Shown in pieces: positions 21,385-36,700 of a stretch of 64,000 bases of DNA (positions are counted from its first letter, which is position 1; every line of letters starts with the position of its first letter). The stretch covers positions 2,983,677-3,047,676 of the forward strand of contig NW_022145599.1 of assembly GCF_000002235.5 (NCBI RefSeq), written 5' to 3'. The position numbers and the translations under genes were made by a program. This stretch comes from Strongylocentrotus purpuratus. Lineage: Eukaryota > Echinodermata > Echinoidea > Camarodonta > Strongylocentrotidae. The notes under the pieces are model-generated. The model did no database searches, had not been told where the DNA came from, and was given only the letters and a program-made list of their open reading frames with translations.

Positions 21385-24300
21385 GTAAGTGTATTTATTG
21401 TTCTTTGGGTAAACTGGATCTACCTGTGTTTAGGCTCCAACGGCTCCAACGATTCTTTATATATTTTTTTCCTCTCCTGAAACTTCATGAAATTGTTTCC
21501 CTGATTTTGCGATTCTGCTAAGGCAAGCATTTTTATGGTTTACATCCCTCTAGATCTCATACCTCCCTATTTGTCAGTGCGCTGCCAGGTTTTCAAACAT
21601 GTATAACAAATAATAGTTAAAACAAATACGTATACCAATTTAATTCAAGTTCTCGTGCCTTCAACTAACACCAGAGGAGTGTTATTGGTTTAAAAATTAT
21701 TTGAATAATAGGTATCAGTATGTTGTGGTCAATGGTGTCCAATCTCAACGTAAACTTACTAAATATGGAATTCCGCAAGACTCTGTACTCGGGCCCCTCC
21801 TGTTCCTTGTTTATATAAATGATATAACACACACAATCTTCCAAATTATTTCGCTATTCATTATTTGCTGATGACACATGCATCTTAACTTCTCACAAGA
21901 ATATCTATAATTTAATGTCCATTACTAATAAAGAAGTTAATAATTTATATGATTGGTTCTGTTGCAACAAACTCTCATTGAATTTTGACAAAAAAAAGTT
22001 TATGATTTTCAGAACAAGGAACAGGAGGGTCCCGAATGATCTTAATAATATTACTATTGGTGGTCATGATATATCACGTGTGGATAATGTTCAATTTTTA
22101 GGTATTACAGTCAACGAATTTCTCTCATGGAAACCGCATATTAGTAGTATCTGTACTAAAGTATCAAGATGTATAGGAATCATATCAAGGCTCAAATTTA
22201 TATTACCACAAAACATACTTGTCACTTTATATTATAGTTTAATCTTGCCTCACCTAACATACTGTAACTCAGTATGGGGTCATACTTTCAAAAGCCATCT
22301 TTCTAGATTAATAATACTTCAGAAAAAAGCAATTAGACTTATTACATCATCCCCATATTACTGTCCGAGTATGCCATTATTTAAGAAAATGAATATTTTA
22401 CTAATCTCTGAATTAATTTCTATGAACTCTCTTATTTTTATGTATAAATACCAGTCTGGATTTTTACCAGAAATATTTGAAAATATGTTCACCCTTAATT
22501 CGTCTGTACATAATTACAACACTCGTCAATGTAAATTATTTCATCAACCTAAGATTTCCACTTCCATAGCCTCAAACTCCTTCCGTGTAAAATATATTAA
22601 ATTGTGGAACAACCTTGATCACAGTATTCAACAAAGCTCTACTCTGTCAAAATTCAAATTTTCTATAAAAAGACTGTATCTCACCAATATTAATACGTGC
22701 TAAGAAGATATATAAAATGTGTTAATTAATTCTAATTTTCTTCTCCTATTTCATGAGCTCTCTCCACTCCTACAATTTACTCTTTCTCTTTGCTTTTCAC
22801 CATGCCTACTCATTCTAATTTTTTTCTTCTGCAATACTGACTCACCCCTCTCTCCTTCTCTCTCTCTCTCTCTTTCTCTTTCTCTTTCTCTTTTTCCTTC
22901 TCCCTATGTATTCCTTCCCTATGATATTTTACTATATCTCATCTATCTTATTGTGTGTGTATGCTAGTGTGTGTAAGCTAGGGTGTTTGTATGTCTGTGT
23001 GTGGACGTGTACCTGTATCTGTCTATTTATTGTAGCTGTTAAGATGATCACAGTTTCCTAATTTATATTTAATTTGCTGTTTTATCATTTTCGCAAATGT
23101 TTAGATATTTCTGTAACAAAGTTATGAATCTTATATTGTATACCGGGGCCCTGCTTACAAGCAACCTGCTTATTAAGGGTATCCCTCCATGTTTATGTTT
23201 ATATTGTTATTTTAAAACAATGTGTCAATACTATGTTATATTTGTTCTTTTTTAAAGATGGAAAATGGGAAATTACATTTCCAGTGTTTATTTTGTATAA
23301 TTTCATACTGCTCTGATGTATTGTAGTTAAGGCAAAAGCTTTGATTCCAAGGCCACTTCTTGAAAATTTAAGACCAAAGTTAAAGCTAAGGTGTAGATAA
23401 AGAAAGTTTTTACAGGAAATGAGTCCTAAAATGACTACCGTGTGATTAAAAAAAAAGGTTACACCTAGAAATTTGCTAATTATCTTAAAAATCATCTATT
23501 AACAGTAAATTATTACACATATTTTAAAAAGGTGTTTTATAATAGCTCACATTTATAATGCGCCTAATACTACGTTTCTAGGCGCGGAACATATTATTAC
23601 CCCGGTCATCTGATTCAGGCTTAGCCGCACACAAGGTATGCACATTCTCCACTCCCTGGGGAGCATTCTAGCCAGTCGCCATTTTACAAGCGCCATTGCT
23701 AATCAAACCACATTAGCTTTCGCATCCTACCGGGTACCCATTTTAACACTTTGGTGGAAAGTGGCAAATGTAGATCAATGTCTTGCCAAAGGACATTAGT
23801 ACCGTGGCGGGACTTGAACCGCGGACCTTGTGATCTACAGTCCGGTGACATATCCACTCGACCACGTGTGATTAATTTTTTTTTATAGTAATAATAATAT
23901 TGGATTCTTATATAGCGCAAATCATTTGGTATATTTTTGTATAGGACTAGGTTCACACACACACACAAGGTAGAAATACAGAGGATCACAAAGAGAAAAT
24001 GCACATTGCTGTTCTCATTTAGTTAGACAGGTTTCGTTTTCGTATCACTAAAACCCATGTCATCAAGTTTTCGATAGCATTTCCTAAAAACTCTATTACC
24101 ATGTTTCTTTTCAAATAAAATTACCAATCCCGTAAACAATAATTATCAAGAGTAGTATACACAACTGAAGAGTTCTCCTAGCAGTAAATATTATAATACG
24201 TTAAACTAACACATTATTTGAAACTTTGGAAATAAATCAATTCCAATTTTTTGGTCCAATGGAATTTTTTCATTAAACTTTACAGAACATAATGTAATTT

Positions 24301-27300
24301 CTAATCACTTTCTGCCTTTTCACTCTCGCAAACGTTCATTTATTGCATTATTGTAGACTTCAAGCTTTATAAAATACACGAAGTACATTTTAACAATTTA
24401 ATTGTATGAGTACTCGAAGCAGCCGTTTGCTAAAATACTGATGGAAAATAGCGCGTATAATTATTTAAATGTACTCGTATATAGACAATAATGAAGACAC
24501 AAAAAAGTGATTTGTCAGCTTCTTTGAAACGGGGAGGGAAAGTAAACTGACTGGGAATACACCATCCACCACTTAAGGGAGAGACCTCTTCGACTTCTTC
24601 TTCATATTATTAAATTGAATTCTAATTCTAATTCGTTTTTATTTGTATAATTTAGGAAATCTATTACATAAAAGTTGTACAAGTCTTTAAAGGAGAGCAT
24701 CTTCAAAGCAGCCAATTACAGAAAATGACATGTTTTGAAAGATAGAAAATCTGCCAATATCATTTATTTTATCATTTTTATGATATCACGAGGCACATCA
24801 TTTTATTCGAACAATGTTGATTACATTTATAATTGTTATCTCTCTTAGGAAGTATTGAAATATAGTTAACACTATAGTCCTTCATTATTTCACATTTGTA
24901 GACAAGATAAAGTTGTTTTAAATCGAAATACTACGAGAATAAAACTGCTAAGGGGGGGGGGAATTGGTAATATCCTGCTTATAATGATGTCCTTTCTGCA
25001 CAACTCTTGCGTTCGAAATCAGAATAGGAATAAATGTTAAAACGGCGCGCTCAGTATAAATTCGTACAATACTTTCGAGTTCGAAATCAATCACTATAAC
25101 AATTCTTGATATAAAAAAGTGATTTTATGTCGTAAAGCAATGGTGATTCTTGATATCAAGAATTCATTTCTTGATATCAAGAATTCAATTCTTGATATCA
25201 AAAATTCAATTCTTGATATCAAGAATTAGGAATAAATGCTAAAACAGCTTGCCATACAGCCGATTCGTCTTTCGGCCACATTTGATACAGTCACGATAGT
25301 GGTCAATATCATGCGAGCAGATCAGTTATGCCACGGAGAATCATGAACAAACATTGTGCTAAAGCTGTACATAATTATACAGGTCTTAATATTTTGGAAC
25401 AAATTAAAAAAAAATCATTAGGATCATACTATTAAACGTATATTTCTGTGTGTATGTTTAATTTGTTATATATTTCTTGACAGGACATGTTCAGAGAAGG
25501 ATCCACGTTTCTCTACCAGGCTACTCGACAGCGAGTCTTCTTTAAAAACGTCACCATTCTCATACCATCCCACTGGACAACGCAACCGGAATATGGTTCT
25601 CCTGGTCGACTAACCTTTGACACGGCTGACGTCATCATTGCACAACCCAATCCACTTTGGGCGCCTGAGCCATACACTCAGCAGATCCAAGGGTGCGGAC
25701 AACCTGGTTGTTTCATTCATTTCACAGAGGACTTAATTACTGATGATGATGATGTGACAGACACTTATGGAGAATTAGGTATTTTCTTTTTAATTTTCTA
25801 TCTTTATATATTTTTGCTTTCCTTTAATTTTTTTGTGCATTGTTTTAATGATGTAGATATTCATTATACCGTGTGAGTCAAGAAAAAGTTTACACCTAGA
25901 AAATTGCTAATTATGTTTAAAATCATCTATGAACAGTAAATTATTATACATCTTATGAAAGAGTGTTTTATCCCAAATCATTTGGTACCATTTTTGTGTG
26001 GTATGCAAACAATGTCGCAAACAATGTCTCCTGTTCATCCAAGCGTGAACATATACCACACAAATATGATACCAAACGATTTGGGATAAAACACTCTTTC
26101 ATAAGACATAATAACAGTTTAATGTTTATCGACAATTTTTTTAATAATTAGCAATTTTCTAGGTGTTAACTTTTTTTGACTTACACTGTAGTTGCTGTTA
26201 CGAAACTCCTCCTAATGCTGATACAAGGTTGATCAAGGCTAATCTCATCAACAAAATCATTTGGGAGTTTACTATTCGAATAATTATTTGGGTGTTAACC
26301 CCATCAATTATCTGAGAATAAAGAAGTATTAGGATTTTCCAATGGATATATTTTAGATTCAAATATCAAAATGATCCGGCCGGACGTTATGATGCCGCGA
26401 GCCATGGCCACTGATGTTTCTTCTTTTCCTTCAAAGCTCATGGTCTAGACTCGGTAGGAGATCAATGATCTGATTTGTCTTACACCATCTAAATGCTCCT
26501 CAATAGGAATACCATTAAGCCAAACCCTAATCAGACTCTGTAAATCTAAAGCCAATTCTTTTTAATCCCCCCAAAAAGAAGATATATATATTTTACTAAA
26601 GGGATGAAACGGTAGGCCACAAATGCATGATAGGGTCATGATTTACAAGCCCTCGTCCTTAAAGATGAGCTTGAGTTCTGGTAATGATAGAAAATGAGTT
26701 CTCACAGAATCCAAAAGAACTTACACTGAATATTCAAGATTATAAATAAATTACATGTGCCAACCGATTTTGGTAGAAAACGTAAAGTGCCTGAGTAATG
26801 AGCATAGAAAGATATGGAAATCAAGGTAAGTAGGCCTGACACCATGTGCGTAACACAGGTCCCTATGTGCAAATGAGAGTTAGTGTGTGTGTTTTTTTTG
26901 TTTTATTGAAGATGATTTCCAGCAAGTGTTCGTGAGGTTTTATTTTACGGGTTCAAGCAATCAATCTACAGCAGGTCTGTGCAAGATAAACAAATTCCAG
27001 AATAAAGTATAGCCATGTTCTCTAAACATACGATGCCCATATCAGAGCTCAAGAATCGCTTTAACAACGCAATAATTTTTTCTTTCAATGTTACGGTGCA
27101 TAGGTACATTGGGAATGATTATCACAAATATCATACGAAATGTTAACAATTAGACAAGTATCTCAGTCAAAGTTTGTTCATTATGATCATAGTTTAAAGT
27201 AGTTCAGGAGAGATAAACACGTTTCAAAGTGGGATTGTTCAAGAAGGCAATAATTTTCCCGGTTAGGGAACTGTCGAGAATCCTGGTCACGTTTCCTTTT

Positions 27301-30300
27301 CATACTCATTTTCAGAATAGCATGCGAGACAGAACAAATTCTTACAATGATAATCTGTAGGTGGAATGGTTTTCCGAAACAAAAGAAAAGGAAAAAAAGC
27401 AGCATAATTTTCAGAGCTTATCAACCTTACAATGGCATTAATCGCTGGAGTAGGGGAGAAGCAATGTTTTGTTGCGCTACACGATTACGGAACTTAGTTC
27501 TCGAATTGACTTCATAGCTGTTTTGTAGAATACCCAAGTGAATTACAACTACCTGTGAAAGAGAGTACTTTACGTAAACCTCACACGAAGAAATAACTTA
27601 AGTTATTCTGAGAGATTTGCCCATTAATCTATAACATTCCCCATCAAAGTGTACGAGAGAGGTATGAAGCAAAAATAATGTGCAGTTGCACGACATCGGC
27701 ATCGCCATTTTCTTGATAACGTGACGTACTATTCGAAGTCGTGTATCAAGTAAATGTATTCAAATTCATGGATGCTTCCTTCGCAGGTGTGCGGATGATG
27801 AAGCATGGGCGTAAATCTGCAATTGATACCTATTGTTCAGGGGGGATGATCTATTCATTCATCCCCCTGAACAATAGGTATTACGTAAGGATTTACGCCC
27901 ATGTGATGAAGCATTTCATTCACATGCTCCTATCCTTTGTACTGCAATTACCAGAACTTTAATGGCATAAATAAGCTGATGTTCTTCATGGGTGAAGTTG
28001 GAATGGACCGGTTTACTAACATATTCTAATTGTTTGCATACTTTTTAAACAAAGGATGTTCTTGACCACCTTAATTAAAAGCTTACCCGACGTATCAACA
28101 AGTAATTATGTAGACTGGCTTTCCAAGTACTGTAGTTAATTAATTAAATGGTTAATGGATAAATCGTCACTAGGTCTCCAGGGAAGAAACACCAATAAAT
28201 TTGAATATGTTAGAAAAGTGGTCTGTTGCCTAATTACGTGTCTTTTCACTAATCTCCTGCAAAAATATATGCCAATGTTAAATACTAAATGTAATTGAAC
28301 TCGCTCGTGCTTCCCATTTGTTAATAGTGACTTTTAGATTTGCGTGGACTGATACGTGTGACCTCCATTCAAGGCAGTGCATTACAAGGACGTCGAGCGT
28401 AGCAATCCACATTGTCTTCGTGCAAATCGAAAAGTCCCTAATGGTACACTATGACATATCTTGTTTGTCACTAACTTTTTAACAGGTCGAATCCTAGTAC
28501 ACGAATGGGGTCATTATCGTTGGGGGTTATTCAACGAGTATCCTGATGATGTAGGTGATGCTGATCACGTGACACATTTCTACCAATCAATGGAAGATAT
28601 GCAAAGATGGAAGCCAGTTATGTAAGTAATTTCCTATCACAGTGTGTTAAAAAAGGATTTTGTTTTCTTATTTAATGAGAAGCGGGCTAACAGTGACCTT
28701 TATATACTTCGTACGTTAAGCGTTTTGGTTTTTGGTTAAGAAGTTTTGGTGTAATCATTATTTTTTCTAACATGAATTATACTTCTTCAATTTGGTCAAT
28801 CACTTGATTGATTGTTTAAACTCAAACATTTGATATTGTGAATATTTGTACATTAAGGTAATTCTTTCCTTTTTTTAATTGAAGATAAATATGTCCTGTT
28901 CTAAATTATGACCAACAAATTTCACTACCAATCATGTTCGTAGACTGAGCTACAAGTATTCATATTTCTTCCAATTTCCATTTCTCTTACCATTATTTTG
29001 CAAGTTTTCAGTGTGATCTCTGTAATGATCTTACTCAAATTTGAAATTTGGATGTGCTTTGGTAATATCTTTGAATATTTGCTATATGTCATTATGCATA
29101 TCATATTACTCGTCTGGTCATGATGATTCCAAAAATGTATAGTTTGCTATACCTCCGACCTTAAATGAGGGCGCTATGGTAAAAAATGTTGAAAGGTCAA
29201 CACACTTTTGGCTGGTGATCAAATTCACCAACACAGTTAATCTTATCAAATTGCATATCAAATTACTTGTCTGGTCATAAGGATTCCAAAAATATATAGT
29301 TTGATATACCTCCGACCTTAAATGATGGCGCTATGGTCAAAAAGGTCAATGCACTTTAGAAATTCACCAACACAGTTAACATTGTCCGATTCTTATGATT
29401 TTAGGGTCTAATAATATGTTTTCTGACATGGCAAAGTCAACTATAAAACTTTCAAAAGTAAAAGTGCTTACCTTGACCATGTACATTCAAAATGGCTGCC
29501 GTTTCGGTGACAAACATCTAACAACTTCTTACCCATGGGTTTGGGGGAAATTTCAAGGTTATGGCAACTACTTTTGATTTTAAAAGTTGCTTAGTTTAAT
29601 TTGTTATGTGAGAAAACATATTATTAGGCATAATGCGGTGGTCACATCCCGCCGTAAGTGCGTGCTGTCTACGTGCAAAAACGTGGGCAAATTTTGGGTA
29701 TCCGTACGTGATGAGTACCGCCTCTGTACGGATTTGGAACAGACACACCGTAGCACTTTTAGTGCACGAGGAACTTTCGCTGCGTTCGGGCTGCGTTCGG
29801 GCTGCCTTCGGGCTACCGATTCACCCCAGTGCGTGTGACGTGCGTGCCTGGTACTGCCAACGAGCGCACAACGCACTAACTCCGTGCGTCTTTTAAAGGC
29901 GCACGTGATAAGTACGTGGTCCGTGCTTACTCGCCACTCCCCCACTTCAGCTATCCAATGAGCACGCAGAACTCACGTGGACCATACCGAATAAGTACTT
30001 ACAATGCACGTTGTTCGCACTGATTTATGCATTATATAGTTTCTTCGGTGGAATGGGCGGCATCTTGAGGCAGCAACAGCTGGGACTTCTGGAGAACGTC
30101 GGAATGTCGTCCTATATTAACACCGAGTTCATCGCACGTGCACGCACTTACAACATGCGAGTGAGTAAGGACACCGTACGTGAGCAGCACTTGTAAGTAC
30201 GGCCTCCGTACGATAACGCGGCAACCGCAAGGAGACCGTACGTTGTAAGCACGTTGTAAGCACGTACACGCACGTACACGCAACCGTTCACGGCCAGGCG

Positions 30301-30708
30301 TGGCGTGCGGGCCACGTACTTACACAGTGCGTGTGACGCGCGTTGCCGGTACTCCCTCCCTGCCTTTGCCACTCCCTCCCTACGTTTTCAGAAAAACGTG
30401 GCGGCCGTGGCCTCCCCCCAAAACCGTACGGACTAAAAACACGCACGGTGGGATGTGACCAACGCTTTAGTTACGCTGTTCGGTGGAAGGTCTTGTTAAC
30501 TTATTACTCGTGGCAAGTTGGTCCTAGTAAGAACGTGTGGACAACTATATTGGTGTAAGTGAAAAGGATTAATTTACACCGACTAGCAAAACCCCGTCTC
30601 AATAAGGATATTATTCTAAGTTACATCATGAACGCATATACACATAATAGTAAACCGAAAGAGATAACGAAACCATAATTTCCTCTGAGCTTAAAGAGAG
30701 AGAGAGAG

Positions 30709-30751
<43 letters not shown>

Positions 30752-33700
30752 GTGGGGTAGGGGTGTGTAGATCAGTAGCTGCCATAAAGATGGAAAGATT
30801 CTGGTTGAAAATTGGATAGAATTGAATTTAGTCCAAGCCGAAATATAACCCCAAAATGGATGTGACTTCATTACTTCTCGTTTTCTTATTTGCAGTTGCT
30901 CTCAGGAATACGAAGTGTCGCCAACAAGAATAGTTCAAAAAGGGAAACTGATGTTTTATGGAACATGCAGTGGTAACTCAGCGATAGGATACGAAACGGG
31001 ATGCATAGTCCGCATCACAGGAGCGGATCAAGCAAGTGGATCTATAATGAACGGTCCACTAACATATTCTAACGTAAGAATCATTTTCTACTAAGATTCA
31101 AACCCGATGCTGTGTATTGGTTTTCGTCAAGAATCGGGTTTGACAAAAGAAGTCTAGTTGACCGATTATAAAACTTAATCTGAGACACAGGGTCCGTTAA
31201 AGTGAGCAGTAGAATCCAGACCCATGTGTGAGTTTAGGGATATTTTCTCGTACAAGACCTATCCCATGTTGTGTCTGAAAACAACAGGTGTTATGATGGT
31301 ACTCAGTTTCCTTTTAGTTAGTTACGTCAGCCCGTTTGTTTTTCTCGCGCGCTTTGATCCTTTAGCTATAGTTTATATTGTCTGATTTCCGCTTTCTTTT
31401 CTTTCTTACTCAAATGAGTGGAAGATGGAAATTTTAGGATGCCCGTATTCGTTGTTATTCTTTATATCTGTGATGATAATGATGAGGATGATGAGGATAA
31501 TAATGATGATAATGGTTGTGGTACTAATGATAATGATTTCATAACTAGCTACGACACTCTTGGAGATGATGATGGCATTAAGAATGTGCATACTGTTTAT
31601 AAGATTAAATAATGATGGTGCTTGTATATGTGATGATCAACACATTTTATCACATTTTCTTACGTACTGATTTACTGGCACACAAATATATTAGGAACAA
31701 ACACACAAGAAATCTCCTCCTATAAGCTCGAAAAACGAAACCAAACGATAAAAAAAAGACAATTGTGATATTTCAAGAGTGCAGTTAAGGGAGGATGGGC
31801 CACATTTCTTTTTTGTTTATCACTTGGGCTTAACAAAGGAGGCGCGGGCCGGTTATATCCCCTCCCTAAATCGATAGGTGCCATGTACTCATGTTGCGTG
31901 CTGAAGCCTCTTTTTTCGTTTACCATGTCCTCTCCTATTTTATTTTGTTTCTCCTCCTGCTTCTTTCTCATAAATATGAATGCTTTCTCTGCTCACTGTT
32001 CTGATATCTTTCGCCATTCTATTTAGATCGTTAATTTCTGCGACGATGATGTTAACGGTATCGGCAATCTTCATAACCGAGAAGCGCCTAATAAACACAA
32101 TCGACTTTGTAACTCAAGAAGTGCATGGGAAGTCATGAGGGAACATGAAGATTTCAACGGTTTGTTAGCATATTCTATACATTTTTTTTTTACAGAATAA
32201 ATTTTTGTCTCTTCATTAATATTGCAAGTTCTGTTTTGTCTTTTTTTTTTTTTTTTGCTCGCGTTTTTGTCTACTTTATTTAAATTTTCATGGACTGATT
32301 ATGTGACTAATTTCAATAATGCATGTAGAAATCAATTAAGTAGGAAAGTCGTTAATTTTAGGTGAACTATTTATATATAAATATTGTATTGGCAAGGAAT
32401 ACGGCTGGCTGGCATTACGTCTAATTTTCAGCAGATTTCGCGCGCTTTGTTTCTTTAGCTTCCGTTTATATTATCTGTTTTTGCTTCTAATTCAAGTTAT
32501 AAATACATACATACATATTGGTATTTATATAGCGCCTTTACATGAACATGCTCAAGGCGTATACATTGTTGTTTACCACCTTGGTTGAACCTTTAGGCTA
32601 AGGATAACAATGGGGCATTGCCCTTGTATGGTAAAAGATATATTTGCCAAACTACATCCAAATGAAACGGTTTTGATTAATATATGAAACCGAATGAATT
32701 TTTATCTCCGTATTTTCTTTCTTAAAAAACATAAAGCTGTAAAAATTCCAAAACTCTCCACGCTTTCCTTCTTCTTGATATCATATCAACTGCTGCGATT
32801 ATTCTGCTGTAATAAGACACCCCAAAGGCCCTACCCAATTAACAGTGGTCTTATTATGATTACTCCTGCAGACAATTCTCCCCCATCGAACCTGAATGAT
32901 GCCCAGATCGAGCCCAGTTTTGACTTGGTACAAGCAAGCACCGGAGATGAGTGCCGAGTTGTCCTTGTTTTGGACACTTCAGGTAGTATGGGGGTATGTA
33001 TGAATTCATAGCATTAACAAAAATAAAAGAATTTTCAACACTGAAGTTAATCTAGTACCGATAATTTTTCCACAGACATCGGGAGCAGGAACATAGGGTT
33101 TTGGTTACGTTTAGGATTTAGGATTTTGGGTTATTTAAGGTTAGAATTAGGAATAAAATTCAATTCGATGAGCAAGTCGATTGCTCTTTGCTCTTATCGA
33201 TCGCGTAACTAGATTTTTCACTCGCCATCCTAATATGAAAAACATTGGCGTGCGGCACCGGTCTTTCTGGATGTATGACTAAAATGACGATTAAAGAAGC
33301 AAGTGTATTGATAGAGGAGTGAAAAGGGGTCACTTAATCTTTTTTGAACGCCCCACCCCCTAGCTTTTCAAAAAATATTTTTGCATGTGCCCCCTGCAGC
33401 TACAATACTATTCCACTGTGTACCAGCGGTATTCTACCGCTGAGATTGTGAGTGTGTTTGTGTGCGGGTGTTTTAAAAAAAAATGATTAACTCTTTTATT
33501 TATGTTATTAGCATTATTATTAGTAGTAGTATTATCATTGCCATCTGTTTTGTTGTCCTTGTGATTGTTTCTCATAGCTGTATGTATGCGATATTTTATC
33601 ATTCATTTGGATGGATGCTTTAATACACAGACATCCAATCGAATCGACAAAGTGAACAGTGCCGCCACTGCCTTTGTCAACCTCGTGGATGACGGGATAT

Positions 33701-36700
33701 CGATTGGTATAGTAACTTTCACTGGCTCCCCGACCACACGACATGCATTGACACAGATCAATACTCAGGCTGATAGAGACTCACTGCGTGATATTTTTCA
33801 ACTTACTGCCAGTGGAGGGACCTGCATCGGGTGTGGACTTGAACAAGGTTTAGAGGTAAGATTCTCCGAAATAAGTAAACAGCTTACTCCAAAATTCTGA
33901 AATGAAGTGGCATCCTCTCCGATAGCCACTGTATTTGTGTGTCGGCAAACCTGTATTCGATCTGTGAAGCACTTACTAACAAATTAGATGTATTTATATC
34001 CTGCATCAAAAATTTGTTGGTTTATGATTGGTTGAGAGCTCGTCACATGACCAGAAATTTTGAAATATTTTAAGAAAGTACTATAGAGTACTATTTGGGA
34101 GTTAAAAATAGTGTATTTTTTTTTGTAAATTGATTTTTTTTCTTCTCCCAAATCTTAATTTAATGAAAACAAAATATTTTAAATCTTTTTTGATAAAAAT
34201 TGATTTTTTTTTTTGTTCTAATTTTTTTTTCTTCTCAAAAATGTTGTTGTTGCTGTTTAAAAAAAAAAAAAAAATGTTTGATGCCTCGGTGACTCAAAAA
34301 ATACCATTTGCTTCGGGGCTACGCCCCTCAGAAAATAGTACTATTGGAGTCACCTCTTGCGCATAGTTTTAACCAGAACCTCTCAAGACAGTGTATATTT
34401 GTATACTATTATAATTATTGTTACAAATAATACTATTACTACAACTATTTATTGCTATTGATTTAATTATTCATTTATTTATTCATTTATATATTTTGAT
34501 TATTGCCTAAAGGTTTTAATGGCTCACCCTTCTGGAAGTGCCGATGGTGGAATAATCGTGCTGATGACGGATGGGCAGGATAGTGGGATACAAAATCACA
34601 TTATCCGTCAAACGTTACAAGATATGGGTGTGAGGGTCAATACAGTGGCTATTGGAGAGGATGCATATGGTGAACTCAGTCTGATTGCACAGGAAACAGG
34701 TAAATAAAAATTAAAATGAATACCGAGAGAAATGTTATACTAATGTACCTAAGGTTCTAGGACACCTGTCCCCTGGACACCCACCCCCGGATAACCACCC
34801 CCAGTCAACTTCCCCTAGGACAACTACCCCCTAGGACAACTACCTCCTAGGAAAACCACCGACCGGAAAACTACACCCAGAAAACTACCCCCTACGACAA
34901 CCATCCTCTAGAAAACTATCCTAGGGGGTAGTTGTCCGGGGTAGTTGTCCAGGGGGTAGTTGTCCGAGAGGTAGTTGTCTTGGGGAGTTGTCCGGGGTAG
35001 TTGTCCCGGGGGGTAGTCGTCCTAGAGGATGGTTGCCCTAGGGGTAGTTGTCATAGGGGGTAGTTGAATTTGGGTGGTTATCCAGGAGGTGGATGTCCAG
35101 GGGTAGATGTCCGGGTACGGTACCTGTGCCTTAGGGGCATACACCAAACAAACATCGCATTTTTAGCACGCATCTCCATCCGTATCGATTTAAAAAAAAG
35201 AGGTTTTTCCATATTTCTATTTTGTCCAATAATTTATCAAATCGTTCTTTGTCAGTAATTGAATATATATGTTTCATTCATAAGCTTACATTGAACGAAA
35301 ACAAAGGCGTAGATCAATCGGAAATCCCCATCGCTGCCCTCAAAGTCTTGAATTTTACATAGCGGTTGGCAAGATGTCCACTAGGAATCGAATCGAATCC
35401 GATTTCCCGTCAAAGAATACCATTGTCTTTATCACTAGGTTAAGAGGTGTTGGGGGTCCGGTGGATAAGTCTCCGGACTGTAGATCCCATGGTACGGGGT
35501 TAAAATCCCTGTCGCAGCACTATTGTCCTTTGTCAAGACAATAATCTGCATTTTCTAAACTCAACCCAGGTCAGGTAAATGGGTACTCGGCGGGAACTTA
35601 TTTCTTAAAATGCTCGAGCGCTGTAATGGCAGCCGTGCTTAAGCCTTGGTAAGGGAGCGCCAGGAGTGACAATGTGCCACACATGAACTTTATACAAGAT
35701 TTTAATATTAGTATTATTATTATTAATGTTGTAATCGGTATTATTATCCTTATTTATATTATAATCCTTATTTATATTATAATGCTTATTTATATTATAA
35801 TAATTGTTTATAAATATTATTATAATAAATTTGTTCATAAAATATTCATTAGGAGCCAGATTCAATCGACCGACGGATTGAAAAACCTTCAACCTTTCTA
35901 ATTACACACTTACTTTTATACTTACACACTACAGGACAATTATTATATTTTCCGCTATGTAAATTGCAGGAGGGACGGCTATATTTTATCCCGATAACGG
36001 CGATTCAGACATCATTAGTGCTCTAACACAGACAGTAGAGATGTGTACAGCAGTAAACAACCTCCGTGTTCAGGTATGTCTTAGCATGTTCATCTTTGAA
36101 GAGCTTTTATTGTTGAGTATTATAAACACTGGTAACATGTATCGTATGTGGGTGATCAGTCACTTGTATAGTTTGTGGGTTTAAGCACGGACAAGACATT
36201 ATTTTCTACAATTCATTGCTTTTGTCCACTCATATGTTCTTATAGGATTCGAACTAAGGGAATATTATATGAATGGCAGTAAATTTGCAAATGGTTTGAA
36301 TATTCCTTAGTGGAGTAGAGAAAGAGAGTGCACTGTATGTGCAGAATCGTAATTTAACCAAATGACCTTATTACTAATATGGTCATTTGAACCTGTACCC
36401 AGTGGCGTATGCAGAATTTTTTCAAGGGGGGGGGGGGGTTTAACATTTTGAAATCGGGCCGAAAATTTCGCAACGACTCAGCCAACCGCTGAATAAGCGG
36501 GGGGGGGGGGGGGGGGGGGGGGGGGAGGGGGAGGGGTAAAAGGACACTTTTTTTCTTTTTTGGTCCAAAAAAATCGCAACGACTCAGCCAGCCGCTGAAT
36601 AAGCGGGGGGGGGGGGGGGGGGGGGAAAGGACAATTGTTTAGGTCAGCCATGGGCATAATTATTATTATTATTTTTTTTTATAATTAAAAAAAAACACAC

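Noticed and set aside
23805-23870. Possible tRNA gene on the minus strand
   Set aside because: A and B boxes are good, but the body continues as a repeat shared with 35428-35695 and no acceptor stem is evident; SINE.
29587-30372. Overlapping Arg/Cys-rich ORFs on both strands
   Set aside because: They lie inside the CGTACG-rich inverted-repeat element and reflect its composition.
34752-35112. CRISPR-like array from the regular short repeats
   Set aside because: There are no unique spacers of constant size; it is a minisatellite in inverted halves in an animal intron.
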